Shown here: piece by piece, positions 24,841-37,429 of the stretch | Numbering within the stretch: position 1 is the stretch's first letter | Layout: every line of letters begins with the position of its first letter | Source of the DNA: Leucocoprinus leucothites | Lineage: Eukaryota > Basidiomycota > Agaricomycetes > Agaricales > Agaricaceae | Reading direction: 5' to 3' | DNA length: 64,000 bases | Assembly (NCBI GenBank): GCA_013368445.1 | Contig: JAACJO010000004.1 | Coordinates: 1,922,001-1,986,000, forward strand | Made by a program: the position numbers and the translations under genes | Notes under the pieces: model-generated | What the model was told of the DNA's origin: nothing | What the model saw: only the letters and a program-made list of their open reading frames with translations | Database searches by the model: none

Positions 24841-26606
24841 AGGATGATAAGGTTTCAGCCCACGGATGTGTCCCCAAACAAAATTCCCGATGGATCTAGG
24901 TACCATCTTGACATGTGCTTTCCTTAACTATTCCTTTCAAGAAACATAGTCGAACCACTACGGAGAACGTTACGGTGCGTCGATATGGTCAACTGATGGA
25001 TTCTAGTCTCACCAATTGCGCGTTATCCCCAACCAGAGGAAAGGTACCGATGGTGTTTCAGGCCTCATGGCGTTTAACTGTGCCTTTTTCCTTTTGAGCA
25101 TACAAAGAACATGTCCGGCGGCAAAAGAGAAGCACATGGTGCCTTTGTCGCATCGAAGGTGTGAGGCCCCAAACCGAGCGACATGACCCCGGTCCCCCAT
25201 GGCAGGAAGTACACGCTAGAATATCGGTGTCGGTGAATGAACCTGGTTCAATTCTCCACTACCTTGGCTCGAGGAGCAAAGGGAATTCGGATGGCGGAAG
25301 CCACCAGCGCAATTCCACGTGCCAGAACTGAGCTCCGGCGGCCCTGGTAGTATAAACCCGGCCTTTCTGAATTAAGGACTCTGAAAGATCTATGCAGCTG
25401 ACTAGAATTCACTTACGCAGTTAGGTGCACTTAAGATCTCTCGGTGATTGGCCTTTTGGCCCTCCATCCTGACAATCGTCGATGTCCGCATGAACTCTGA
25501 TGCGCTATATACCAGAACATTCGGGGAATATGTCACTTTACGCCATTGACAATTAACTGGACTGAACAAATCTTCTTGATGGCAGCACTTAGTATAGCAC
25601 AATAATTGAAGGTCGGGGATAAGGGTGTACGACCGTTGCTGCCCTGTGGGAGCTCATCCTTGACAGATTAGGTGCCCTCTCCCCTCGTAGTAGACTCGAG
25701 CAGGGAGAACGTGAGAGCTTTCCCATCCTAAAGTGGCCCAAGTCGCGCCCATGATAAGCGCCCTTCGTGTGCCAAAAACATACCTCCAGTTGGTCCGCAA
25801 GAGTAATCCTGGACTGCTACTTGATGGGAGAGAAGAGACAAAAAAATTGCTATATACAAGTTACGATTATCAACTGAGTTCAACAGTAAATCACCGGCGG
25901 TAGCAAGTGATGGATTGACAAGAACTAATCACCGAAGTATGTGTGGCACCTCAAGTGCATCCTACGTAAAAAGCTAACTTCCAACTTGATATCAAGGGTC
26001 TCGCTATCTTTTGTCAAGTGGTGCAAATGCATGAGGTTCTAAGACAGCGGTGATTTCCTCAGGATCGATCACTCCGGAGGAGCTGAATTTGCGGTTTACG
26101 AAAAGGGATAGTCGCTCAGGCGCACGATCGCGCTTGTGCTGACGGCCGGTAACAAGAGGCGCACTTTCAAGTTTCGAGTGTCTCTGATAGACCGAAGTCC
26201 GCCGAGGTATTTTGAAAGTGGACTACAAAGGTTTACCGGAAAAATGACATAGGACCCCTCATTTATGACGGGCATCGGAACACTTTATCTAATGATACGA
26301 AGAAGCATTGATTACGGCTTGTTGTACGTAAAAAATTATACAAATCATATATGTCAAAACTCTTCATCATGACACCTGGAGCCTCTCCGGGATAGCTCAT
26401 TAAATTTCCTATAATATATAGTCCTTTCTAAAACAAATGAGTTGGTCAGCACCTATAGAAGCCAAAAATTTCAAATATGGAGCTTACCTACGTGAATATC
26501 ATTTCACAGCTTGATCTTCTCAAGACTGCTTTCCTGTTTCAACATCTGATTCATTTGCCAAGGCTAGAATTGGGGACAATAAGTTAATCACGAAAATCCA
26601 GCTTCC
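24841..26606. other. 1.8-kb gene-free stretch
   Basis: No recognisable exons on either strand. Several short frames exist but none shows domain similarity or a splice-supported chain. Confidence 0.45.
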
Positions 26607-26858
26607 TTATCCAACGGAAGACCTACTTATGGTACTGCTTTCCTTGGGAGCTGCATCCCCAAACGAGTGGAAGAGAAGGCTGTCGGGTTGTGTCTGATTG
26701 TGGCTAGGCGCCTGGGCGACCGCTGGCGGCTGCGGTGGATGATTGGCCACTGGGTTTGGGCTGGGGTCTAGAGGCGGGAGGGAAATTACAAAACGGTGGG
26801 TCAGAGCAGGGGGTCCCTCATTGCGCGGATCTGTCACTTGATTGAGTGAGAAGAACAT
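26607..26858 (-). CDS. Small Pro-rich protein, copy 2, 83 aa
   Basis: Unknown family, single open frame from the ATG at 26856-26858 to TAA 26607-26609. It contains GPPALTHRFVISLPPLDPSP, which matches copy 1 (PPPVRYRFVIALPPELSP) in spacing and core residues. A Pro/Gln/Ala-rich stretch follows (PPQPPAVAQAPSHNQTQP), then a different tail. A TATATAAGG box lies at 26984-26992, about 130 bp upstream. The C-terminus may extend through an unrecognised intron. Function unknown. Confidence 0.45.
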   Translation of the reverse strand: MFFSLNQVTDPRNEGPPALTHRFVISLPPLDPSPNPVANHPPQPPAVAQAPSHNQTQPDSLLFHSFGDAAPKESSTISRSSVG

Positions 26859-28333
26859 TATAGGTTCAGCACTTGTCGACGATGTCCAGCAAGGAAGCTC
26901 ACTTGTAATGGTGGCGAAAGGTCAGTGAAAAGTATTGGTGTCGCGTCTTTGAACGTTTGAGTGCGCGTATCTTTACCACTAGACCTTATATACGTCTTAA
27001 TACCCTCCATTTTACACCCGCCGTGCCTGCGGACGAACCAAAAGCACTGGCCCAACTCCCTGTCCAACCATTTCTAATGGCAACTCGGGCTTGGCGACGT
27101 CATTTACCATCAAAGCCCATCAGATCAAAATGATGGCCGCCTGCCGATCTAAAGATAGGTGTCTTTCAAGTTCGATCGCTGAACTTGCTCAATCAGGTGA
27201 ACCGGAAACGCGACAAATTCCGCAAAAGATAGATGTTTTCCTTGCTTTAACAGTTCTAGCGGCACTATGAATCCCAATATTTCGGGCTTATCGGCTTAAT
27301 TCCGAAGCTGTATTCGTACCCTCAACCTAAGAGGACACTTACTCTTGCCACTATGGTACATTTTGAGTCCGTAATCGCGATCTTCGCGCCCGTAACGCAT
27401 GACAGACCCACATAGCCTGTCATAGTTAGTGTATAGCGATCCCAGAGCCACGGAACGGGCTCAACTTCTCCAGGCACACAAGCCACCTTACTCAGCTCCA
27501 GTGCCTCTCCCCATGGCACGCCCCACAGTCAGGGCAACCCCACTCTGGCCATCGCCGCGTCTATGCTTTTTCAGGCATTACTTTGATGAAAGCCGCAGTA
27601 TCTGTGAGCAAACTTATTGCATCCGACATGCACTATGGAACGATCTCGGTTCACTTATACTGTTTTAACTCTAGGAGTCACACGGGTACTAAAGTAGCCC
27701 TTCTTCCCACTCAATCCAGTGAGAAGCACGGGAATCATGTTCCCGAAGCCCTGTTTTCTATTTAGATAATAGGACGCAATCTTCAGTGTCGATGGTTGCC
27801 AGGCTGCCTGTAGCATATGTCATGGAGAGAACCTCTGGACGAGTGCTTCTTGTACCTTCGATTCGTCTCGTGCCTTCGAATGAGCAACTCGTGATTGAGG
27901 AATATATGATTAGGAGTAGGCATCTAGGGAGTTTGGCCGTTCCGATCATTGAAGGCTCATAAACTGCTGAAATTTGCTTGCAACTTGTGCGAGTGGTAGC
28001 TTATTATTCGGTGTGTTCCATGGGGTTGCTGCGGGATATGCGATGTAAGACCTTGACGGTTTCCCCTCTTGATATTGGAACCCTTCTTGGCGCCCTATCT
28101 ATCGGTGCGGAAGATTTTTAGAACATGTGGAGGGGATCATCAGACATGATCATATAGGACGGTGGCGGACCACTGACAGGGCGCAGGTTTAGGTTCAGGC
28201 TTTCTATCATCTAAAAGATATCTGAATCATCGAGTGGATTGGTTGGCTATACATACATGTAATGAAGAATGGGCTAATAGTCCTAGTAATACAGTGTGCG
28301 AATAATCATGAATGCTGCTACCCCGAATTAAAG
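26859..28333. other. 1.5-kb stretch without a supported gene
   Basis: Short frames near 27322-27519 and 27758-27949 (minus) look coding-like in composition but match nothing I know and have no clear neighbours to splice to. The second contains a degenerate tandem of an 18-nt unit around CGAAGGCACGAGA / CGAAGGTACAAGA. Confidence 0.4.
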
Positions 28334-30517
28334 CTAACTGTACGCCGCGTGGTCATCTGCATCAATTGTTTGGATCTCCTCATCCAGAGCGATCGGTGCA
28401 AACTGGCCGGTGTCATGCAGGAAATCTCTCACAACTAACCCCTCTTCTCCTACATATCTCCTCAATAAAACCTTTTCTTCATTTGACATGCACGATCCCG
28501 AGCTGGCATTGGCCTTGAACAACCTGAACACCAGACCTTCATCGCGCAGCATATCCGCTTCTGCCCAATCTTCGTCGCTGACATCATTGAGGCCAGTGGT
28601 TCGATGCCATGTTTCAAACACCTTTAGCTTCGCAACCGAAGTTGAACTCTGGGAGCATTCATTGCGCGAATCAGGACATTTGATAGAAGAGGCAGTTAGG
28701 GAAGTTCGGGAACGTAGCATTTCTGAGAACTTTCCAGGTGATGAGGGTCCAATGTCGTAAAGCGACAGATACTCCAATCCTGGAAATAGAACACCATCCG
28801 GAATTCCATTTCGATGAGATTCTTCCGAACATACGGCGTTTGGGTCATTCTCATCGACTATTTTGATGCCTGACTTCGTTAAGTCGACAGTTTCCCGTCT
28901 TCCACTTGGCGGCCAGGTAAGTCTGTCCATCAAATGGTCTGATAGGAGACGGCGCTCGTGGTGACCATCTGTGATTAACAAAGCTTTTAGATGGCCCTTT
29001 TGCTTCAAGAATTGCGTCTCGTCTGACACGCCTCTAACTCCACCCTCTACGTTCTGCAGAACGTCCAAGAGGTCCATGTGACTGTCGTAGTTCGCATAAT
29101 AAAGATAAAGAGTCTCAAGCGGACAAGCAGAACGTTGGAGGAAGGCGATCATCGCCTGTTTGTCCTCGTTCGAAGGCGCTGAGTGAACGAGATGCTTGAG
29201 TTTAGGTGCTGTGATAGCTGTGAACACGCCTTCCATATTCCGGGTGCCGACGATAAGCGTCTCGAGGTTCGCCATTACCTCATGACCATCCCCCAATATT
29301 GCATTTGAGGTGCTGTCGTAGTAGCCAGGGAGTATTTCGGGGAATGAGGCGTATACTAGGTTCGGGGAGCGGTGGAAGAGAGTGATAACCTGGCCTTCGG
29401 GAATGCCGGTTCTCCATGTGATGTGTGTGAGCTTGCACCAATTCTGATTGAAGTCAACTCTGGGCCACGAAGTAACGCAGAGACTTAATTGTCGGAGGGT
29501 TGGGGCAGAAGAATGGATGAGGTCCACGTATGGTGATGCCCAGCTTCCCTGCCCTTGAAGTGGTGGCCCATGGACTTCGAGCGCGTAAATGTGTAAAGTT
29601 TCAAGGAGAGGTGCGACAAGAGGTTGGTTGACGTTCGGTATGGGCGCACTGTACCAACTTTTTGGCCCTGGAATGAGGAGCGCGAGATCTTTGAATCGGG
29701 AAAAGTTTTTGTAGAACAGGTTTCGTGTGTCGTCTTGCAGTAGAATGGCGGAGTGGGAAGAAAATGATATTGGGAGAGAGCCGGATCGGCGTAGTATCAT
29801 GGACATGAACTCAGACCCCGTTGATCCGAGGCTGAAATCATGCCGTCTCCAATGTTTTTCAAAGTCCGTAGCAACGCGAAGGTGCGCTTCCTTATGGATC
29901 AGGAAGTTTTTGGTGAGAATTAAGGATGTCCACAAGGATGGTGTGTTGATGCTGAGGGCGTGCCACCTTGAGCATATTATGGTGAGAAGAAGTGGGACTG
30001 TGGAGGTGCTAAAAACGGTATTTGATGGAAGACACCAGGAGAATACCTCGATGAGAAGTTCATCAGGGAGTTTTCGCCATGGTGAGGATAGGGATTGTAA
30101 AGCAGCGAGGAGGCATCTCAGTTCCGGAACTGAACAGTGGCGAATGTGTGTTCGGGCGCGTCTCCCAGCAAAATCAGCCAGGACAATATCACTGACAGTT
30201 GACGTGGCGGGCTTTCCCTCCATCTCGTCAAGTCGTTTGACAACAAATGCCATCGTGTTCTGAATGCGAGTGATTACTTTATCGTCAGCTTGCCCGCTCG
30301 CCGTGTCAGCGTTCCCCCACCCGCAAGGATACCATACGCCTGATCTAACTGCTTTCCATATTGCACCGACGTCCAATATATCATCACTGTACGCGGGTTC
30401 GACGAGGTGGCTATACATGGTGGCTGCGCTACGGATGATGTTGAGGGGAAATGAGAATGGATCCCAGGCCGAGTGAGAATGACCGGGATTTTCGAGTTGA
30501 GGAGGGGGATTGGGCAT
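28334..30517 (-). CDS. F-box-like protein, 727 aa, intronless
   Basis: Member of the large basidiomycete F-box-like family, thought to act as substrate adaptors of SCF ubiquitin ligases. The F-box lies about one fifth in: SSPWRKLPDELLIEVFSWCL, then LLLTIICSRWHALSINTPSL and WTSLIL, the usual W-R-x-L-alpha pattern ending in 'P-LW'. The remainder is Leu-rich with weak LRR-like segments (PLLETLHIYALEV, LKHLVHSAP, LETLYLYYANYDS, GLEYLSLYDIGP). The ATG at 30515-30517 gives 727 residues. A downstream ATG at 30253 (MAFVVKRLDEMEGK) is an alternative start that resembles typical family N-termini. No intron is needed, unlike its neighbours. Confidence 0.82.
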   Translation of the reverse strand: MPNPPPQLENPGHSHSAWDPFSFPLNIIRSAATMYSHLVEPAYSDDILDVGAIWKAVRSGVWYPCGWGNADTASGQADDKVITRIQNTMAFVVKRLDEMEGKPATSTVSDIVLADFAGRRARTHIRHCSVPELRCLLAALQSLSSPWRKLPDELLIEVFSWCLPSNTVFSTSTVPLLLTIICSRWHALSINTPSLWTSLILTKNFLIHKEAHLRVATDFEKHWRRHDFSLGSTGSEFMSMILRRSGSLPISFSSHSAILLQDDTRNLFYKNFSRFKDLALLIPGPKSWYSAPIPNVNQPLVAPLLETLHIYALEVHGPPLQGQGSWASPYVDLIHSSAPTLRQLSLCVTSWPRVDFNQNWCKLTHITWRTGIPEGQVITLFHRSPNLVYASFPEILPGYYDSTSNAILGDGHEVMANLETLIVGTRNMEGVFTAITAPKLKHLVHSAPSNEDKQAMIAFLQRSACPLETLYLYYANYDSHMDLLDVLQNVEGGVRGVSDETQFLKQKGHLKALLITDGHHERRLLSDHLMDRLTWPPSGRRETVDLTKSGIKIVDENDPNAVCSEESHRNGIPDGVLFPGLEYLSLYDIGPSSPGKFSEMLRSRTSLTASSIKCPDSRNECSQSSTSVAKLKVFETWHRTTGLNDVSDEDWAEADMLRDEGLVFRLFKANASSGSCMSNEEKVLLRRYVGEEGLVVRDFLHDTGQFAPIALDEEIQTIDADDHAAYS

Positions 30518-31464
30518 GGTTCGGAAGGAGTCCAGTCTGGGTGTGGAGTATATGTATAGTTCTCCGCTAGATGGTCATCTATTTTAGGAAGTGACCACTT
30601 GCCAATCAACTTCAAACGCAACGGCACTGTGGATCGTCCAGTTATTATCAGACCCTGATGTACCTTTTCAGGCAGAATTTCAGGGATGTGGCATGCCAAG
30701 GCACTGGTTGGTATCGCCTTCCTATCGCCAATCCGACTCGGACATTCAGGGCCTCGATTCTGCAGCCCCAGAGACAAAAACTTGGAGGGCTACTAGTTGC
30801 TTAGTGCTTGAAAGCAAGGCGCGTGTACATCGGCCAGTGACGGCTTAACCTTCTACGGCGCATGCAAAGGAAGTGTGGAGAACCGTGGAAACATCGCAGA
30901 TGCCCAAGTTCATTTTACCTGCCACTTCTTACAGCGACCCGAATAGTATTCGATTATCCACAAGCAGCCGAACATTTGCCCTAATTGCCGGATTGGATGA
31001 CAAATAGCCCTCATGTGGACGAACGACTTCATTCTCAACATCAACCCTTATTCCCTAAAACATTAATTCGTGCCAGGCTTCGGATTGATCAAACATTCCT
31101 TGCATTCAGTTCTGTCCCCCCCGTAGGCAATTCACGTCCCAGAGTGGCGTTTCATCTCCTCTCTGTCAAATTCCCGGGCCTCAGAGCTTTGGGTCTCTGT
31201 GGCGAGTCAGTTCGTCTGGGAATCGGCATTTCTCTATGGCTACACTGATCTCCATTATACAGGCAACTTGTCAGCCTCTCATTGCTTATGGGGCTGAAAA
31301 ATGCCCAATGGATGTCCGGGCTATTTCGCACTTGGAAATAAATGGGCGACCCGGCTCTGAACAAGGTTTTTCTTCATACATTCCACTCTCACAGTCCAAC
31401 ATACGTTTTTCTATATTAATTTATCAATCAACGGCATTACAACCCACGTCAAGCATTTGGCAGA
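30518..31464. other. Intergenic, divergent promoters
   Basis: Lies between the F-box gene (leftward) and the AGC-like kinase (rightward). No supported coding sequence. A TATA-like stretch (tatacatata on the minus strand) occurs about 30-40 bp upstream of the first F-box ATG. Confidence 0.45.
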
Positions 31465-34400
31465 ATGCATTCTGTACATCACGGGTCGGATTCTATCAAG
31501 ATATCTTTTCCTAATTTCTCGCGCGGAGCTCGACTATCTGACGATGAGATCAAAGAGCTCGAGGATGCCATTGCTCAAATTGTATGTACGCTCTTACTTC
31601 GCTGACTTCAATTTAATTCACGCCTCATGAACCAGGAACATTGGAACTCTCTCGTTTCTTTCCCGACTTTCAAACATGAGGCTGACTTCATCAAGAAGGA
31701 TCTGAAGATCAATCTCGACGGTTCTGACATTCCCGAAATGCTTGAAGAGCCAGCGGTCAATGCAGCCCCACTTCCTACTATCGAGGATGACAATGAACAA
31801 TGTTCGGCATCTGCCATCAAGGTGGGCCACCGTCCTCTTCCTGTTGGGTCGTCGACCTTATCTGACTCTTCCCCAAGGAGTTTATTCTCGTCAGCGCGAA
31901 GGCCGAAGTTGACGCTCAAATTACGGACTTCTCAGTCATCGATGTCAAAGCCTGTGAGCCTCCCAAGGAGCAACAGTTCGCCCGTAGAGTGTCACCAGAC
32001 TCCGAGGTGTGGAAGCCCTCAGTATTTCATCACAAGTCCTCTTAGCTATTTTTTTTTATAGAGCTCCGGTTTTGAGCACACCGTACTCTGGAAGCTGGAC
32101 CCCCACTACACCCTCCAGAAGAAGTTCTCTATTTACGTGGACTCTCCCACAAATATCAGTTTAGCTTCTCGCATTCCCAGTGACCAAGTCTGTCATCCAC
32201 TCCCACCCGCGAAGAAAGAGCGTTTTCCCCTCCTCGACTTCAAGAAACCTGTCAAAGTCAAGCAGCCCATCACCCCAAAGAAAGAAAACCGATCTCCCTT
32301 CAAAGTCCGCCGCAAACCAGTCCCTCGACTCTCTGACCTCCCCTCCTCGCCGACTCCTGCTCCAAGAGAACCTAAGGGTGGAATTAAGAAACAAGTCATC
32401 ACGAGCTTCCCGGCTCTGGATAGTGGTAGTATCGGCCATCATTACCTGCTCGATCCCGAAGTTCTGGAGTCGCCCGGAGAACTACGTATTCACAACCTCA
32501 CCGTCAAGAAATTATTGGGTATCGGAGGTCAAGGGAGGGTTTACCTTGCTCAAGGTCCTTCTGAGCGGCATGAGGGATCTAAATCGGGCACTGGAGAGCA
32601 GATGGTTTTCGCAGTGAAGGTCATGATAAAGAGCCGCCACGTGCAATATGACGATATTTTGAGAGAGCAGAAGTTGTTGAGGCGTTTACGTGGAAATCGT
32701 TTTCTACTCCAGCTAGAGGCGAGTTTCCACGACAAGAATAATTTCTATCTCATTACGGTACGCCTTGCTTCGTTATTCGGCTCGGTCTCTTTTGACCCAT
32801 TTGACAGGAGTACCACACTGGAGGCGATTTAGAGGAGTTACTAAGGGCGGAGGGATATTTTTCCGTCTCAGCCGCCAGAGTTTACACAGCGGAACTTGTG
32901 GGTTTGACAGTTTCCATCATCATTCGATCGGTGACTGACGTCGTTCTCCCCAGTGTGCTGCTGTCGCTTTTCTTCATAAACAATATATCCTACATCGCGA
33001 TATCAAGCCGAGCAATATCCTTATCAAGTCCGATGGTCACATTTGTCTCAGCGATTTTGGCCTAGCTGTTGATTTTCTAGATCATGCACTTGACGACAAT
33101 GAAGAAGGCTTTACGGCAGACGCCGAGCCCGTCATTCGAGGATGCGCCGGGACGGCTATGTATATGGCACCCGAAGCTCTCAGGGGCGAGTATTATGGGT
33201 TCAAGGCTGATTGGTGGTCTGTTGGTACGACTTGCTATAATCTATTTGAGGGCATTGTAAGTTGCGGTTTCCCTCATTTTTGTGATCGCCTTTACTGAGG
33301 AAGACTAGCACCCTTGGCCCTGCCTGGATTATGGGTGGCTGGCCGAGTTAGCTGGAGTCGAGCCTGTCAAGTTTGGGCTGACGTCTGATCAATATGTGAG
33401 GTCGTTTGTTCGCGCAGTGAGTCGCATTGAGTTTTATATTTTTAAGTGTGACAGAATTTAACCTTGATCCTTTAGCTTTTGCGTAAGGATCCGGAGCAGC
33501 GCCTAGGCGACCGTGAGCTTTTTGCCCACTCGTTTTTCAATGGCCTGTGAGTCCCGCTCGATGAATCCGTCTTATCGTACTGATTTCTGGAAATAGTAGA
33601 ATACAGGATGTCTACAACGGAAGACTCATCCGTGAGTTACTCCTCTGGTACTGTTGTTCCACCTAAGGTGCTAACTTTCCTCAAGCTTCATATATCCCAA
33701 AGACCTTGGACGAAGGGAATATTCGCAGCACTCTTACCAAGAATGACGTCATCGAAATCGGCGAATACTACCCCAAAGATGCAACACCAATGGCCAACTA
33801 CATATTCCATGGACCCAACCTGTGTGAATACATTCCCTCCCCGGACGAAATCGAACCCGCCAACAGATCAAAGAAACTCTGCACACCAATTAGCTGCAGC
33901 AAGTCGTTGTACGAGCTCTTACAGCAGTCTTTCGATGCAAATGGAAGCGCTACACTTAACGGCTCAGGAGGCATGTTTGCTCCCCCCCCTGGACACCTTG
34001 AAGCGATTTTGGGGTCGACGATTGTTGGAGAATTTGGGTTGGACGGCGTGGATTGTGGCGCCAGCACCGATGTGGAAACACAACCTCGTGAGGAGGTTGT
34101 CAGGAAGGACCCCAAGTTCCGCTGGAGTATGTTGAGCGTTGAAGATGATCAGTTCGATGATCCCATGGAGGTTCAAGAGATGGAGAAAGCCGCCCCAGCG
34201 GAAATCAAGGGCGAGGATGAAATCGAAATCAAGATCGAGCCGGTCATACGAGAAGAGGACAGACAACTAGGTCAAGCACAAACGAGCGACCTGAACTCGA
34301 TGCCATATGTTACATCAATACCAGGGACTTCCACGAATCTAGAGGGAATCGATCATCAAGTCAACGGAGAACAAGTGCAACTCAGACAAGACGACGTACA

Positions 34401-35223
34401 AATAGAACAGACCTCCAAACCCGAGCTGCAGTCAAATCATCAATCCGAGCTCATAACACCCGTCATGCCGCCAACGGCAACTTTCGCCTCTCCTCCACAT
34501 CAGAAGGTCATGCACCGTGAAGCTAAGCCCATGGTGGTTGCCCTGAATGATTCCATCATCAAGTTCCATGTTCACGATCCCCTTGTGTTATTGTCGCCCA
34601 CATGTGGTCAAAGTAACAGGGATAGTTCGACATGGGAGACAGTTACTCCTTCGTCTCTTGGACTTGATGGCGAGGGAGATGGCGATGAGACGGGCGTAAC
34701 GACGTTCGATTTCGACATCGCTCAGTCACTCGATGCTGGTTCTTGTGATGGTCCTTCAAAGGTATCAAATAATGGTTCTCGTGATGATGATGCTTCCTAC
34801 GGCTCACCGCAGGATGACTTGACTTCGGCTGATGGTTCCGCAGTTGATTCCGGTGCCTCGTCTATCTTGGGCAAGCTCGACGAAAATAAGGCGCTACATT
34901 CGCTCTGTCATGAGCTCGAAGGTGATAAGGACCTGTCTAGCGATGTCGGTGAAAACAATGACATCAGGCCTTCTTGTGATACTGACAAGGTCACCGAAAC
35001 TTCCAACAAGACCGAACTGTCCGTCGGCGACCAAATGACTGTTTCGACTCGGACACAAACCGATACTGAACATCGTTCGGGCGCTGCTCATGATATCTTG
35101 GACTCCCCCGAAGGCTTCGTGGGTACTGTCGTCGCTCTGGTCAAGAAGGCTGTTCAGGTTCTCAGTCGTTGTGCCAAGATCCTCTTCTCCGGAACATGCA
35201 TTCGGAAGGCTCTAAAGGCTTGA
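31465..35223 (+). CDS. AGC-like Ser/Thr protein kinase with long acidic tail, 1089 aa
   Basis: Ten exons join in frame: 31465-31581, 31636-31821, 31878-32006, 32062-32757, 32808-32897, 32954-33256, 33309-33416, 33476-33546, 33600-33631 and 33686-35223. The N-terminal 290 residues are basic and Ser/Pro-rich. The kinase domain spans about residues 290-590: Gly loop GIGGQGRVYLA (about 297), FAVKVM (Lys about 330), LHRDIKPSNILI (Asp about 422), SDFGLA (Asp about 440), CAGTAMYMAPEAL and ADWWSVGTTCYNL. The activation-loop pattern and 'DWWS' fit the AGC group. All catalytic residues are intact. The last 450 residues are acidic and low in complexity (DEIEIKIEPVIREED, GDGDETGVTTFDFD), ending with a basic segment. 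The upstream partner is unknown. Confidence 0.88.
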
Positions 35224-37429
35224 CCACCGCTCCGTTCCTTTAATTATGCCTGACACGAGATTCACCCGGCGGTTTGGTTCAGATTCTTCTCTCGGATCTG
35301 GATATCGTCTGGTTTCATGACTTGACGACAATATGACGTTCTTCTCTCACTTTGATTACCAGTGGACGCTCGCTTTTCATCTGACTCAATGTCGATCCGC
35401 CGGCCTTGGCTGTTACTCGTAATCTGCTTATCTTCGCATCTTCCATGGCCCGGCTCCGTTCTCCCCGTTGATGCCTTTATCACAATCATGGGTATTTGAC
35501 TACTTTACCATGATTCATAACACTTCGGAAGCAACCCCATAATGACGCGTTACCCCAGGCGCGACCCTCGGGTGGAACGGAGAATAGTCATATAGTCTGA
35601 CAAGTAATGATATCTGCACATCTACATCGCATCATCTCGACCTTCCCCATCATCACTTCGCCTTTGACATTTCTCCAGAGACATGGCTTCCGCACAAGTG
35701 GCTCTATGATGTTTGTCAGGTCGCCGATCAGTGACCCGCTCAATTCTATTTATACTCTTACAATGTTGTAATTTATTGATCTCGCCATCTCTCTCTCTAT
35801 CTCCGCCTCATCTTTCCCTCTGTCTCTTTTTCTGTCTTTCTGTCTTTCTGTCTTTGTCTTTGTCTGTTTCTCTGTTTCTGTCTTTCTCCGTTTCTCCGTT
35901 TCTCCGGCTCTCCAGCTCTCCTTCTCTCTGGCCCTCTAGTACTCCTTCTCTCCTTTCTGTCTCTTTGTTTCTCTGTCTCTCTGTCTCCTGGCCTTTCTCT
36001 TGTCCTATCTGCGGATCGCAATCTCTCGTTTCTTATGACGTTTATATATACCTCTTTGTGTAACTGTAGTACGTCTTTAAGTAGTCTCCCAACATCTATG
36101 TTAGCCTCTATAATGCACCCTTATCATTTCATGCACACATACCTGTTCCTGGCTCCAGCTCTGCTAGCGCAACTACTTCGCCTAAACCGATGCGACAGGA
36201 CGATATCAATCGAGACCAAATCGAAAGCTGTGGGTTTATGGAAGTCAACCCCAGCAGACGCCACCAAGAACCCGATATGTAGGCGCTGAGGGCGGCTGCT
36301 CCATCTTCACCTCCATTTTATTAGGCCTGTTCCGCGATATCCCCATGGTCCCCGTTAGTAGTGACAGCGAAGATGGCAAAGAATACCGATACTGACTCAT
36401 TCAAGAGCTCCGATCACAACTGTATAACCATTCGTGGTGGAACTGGATCTGGTGCCATTTCTTTTGCTTCAGGGAAAGTCGGAGGGCGATCATCGCTTTC
36501 CAATTAGTGATAAAGAGCTACTTCATCAGTAATTACATCATACTGATATCAACCTTTTCGGCTGACCGCTGTAGAGGGTTGACGTTGCCCCTCAGAAAAG
36601 TATATACTCTCTATATATATATGTTTTCGAGTAAGTAGAGTATTTATCAAACGGAATGTTTCCCACGAAGACGGCCAGTAGGACGAAAGACACGATGATT
36701 CGGTTAAGCTAGCAGCTCATACTACAAGCGCAACCAAAGGCCCACCGTGTCGCTCGTTCGTGTTGGAGGTAGTATATATTCGCTAGGCGTGAGGGGTTCC
36801 ATGGCCATCCAACTAACAGTCTCAACAAATTCCGCAAATGTAGAGGTGGTGCCCGCGGAGGCTATTGTAGTCCTAGGAGCTCCAAAATCTGTGAACACCG
36901 CTCTCCTTGTGAGGGTGTTGAGGATGCCACCACCCTATTGAACTGGGTATCAGAATACCATCATCCACCTGAGCCTCTGACATTACGGCCTTGACTCGGT
37001 CAGAGTGGACAACATCTAACTCGGACTTGTGTAGATACATACTGCAGCCCATTGGAGATATCATCTCCTTTCTTTCCTATTCCTCCCTTTTTTTCTCTGC
37101 TCAAATATCCTTTCTAATTATTGGTCATTCGACGGAGCAGTTCCCTCGTGAATGCTCCCGGCACCTGTGCAATTCTGCCTCGGCCAGTCAACTTGTATCA
37201 GGCACAGGGTAAGCCCTAGCCCCAGGCGGAATGAATCTGATTGGATGCGGTATTCGGTGAAGTCAGGAGGCTACCGCCACAACTAAGTGTAACTACGATC
37301 TATCCTCTTCTAATACTACAGCGTAAGTAGAAAAACCCTGCTTGGAAACCTTCCTACTTACCCGAATACTCGTAAAATGATTCCAGCAATACTAGGCCTT
37401 GACCAGGAGGGCGTATAAACTAGGATCTG
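35224..37429. other. 2.2-kb gene-free stretch with CT-rich tract
   Basis: 3' flank of the kinase followed by simple-sequence DNA and AT-rich spacer. No exon chain seen. A TA run (tatatatatat) lies near 36613. Confidence 0.45.
35775..36005 (+). repeat. Pyrimidine (CT) microsatellite-like tract
   Basis: About 230 nt made of imperfect tctctgtttctgtctttctccg-type units, almost purine-free on this strand apart from single G's. It creates long artefactual frames on both strands that are not genes. Confidence 0.85.

Noticed and set aside
35797..36021. Long Arg/Glu-rich minus-strand frame
   Set aside because: It is the complement of the CT tract; low-complexity artefact.
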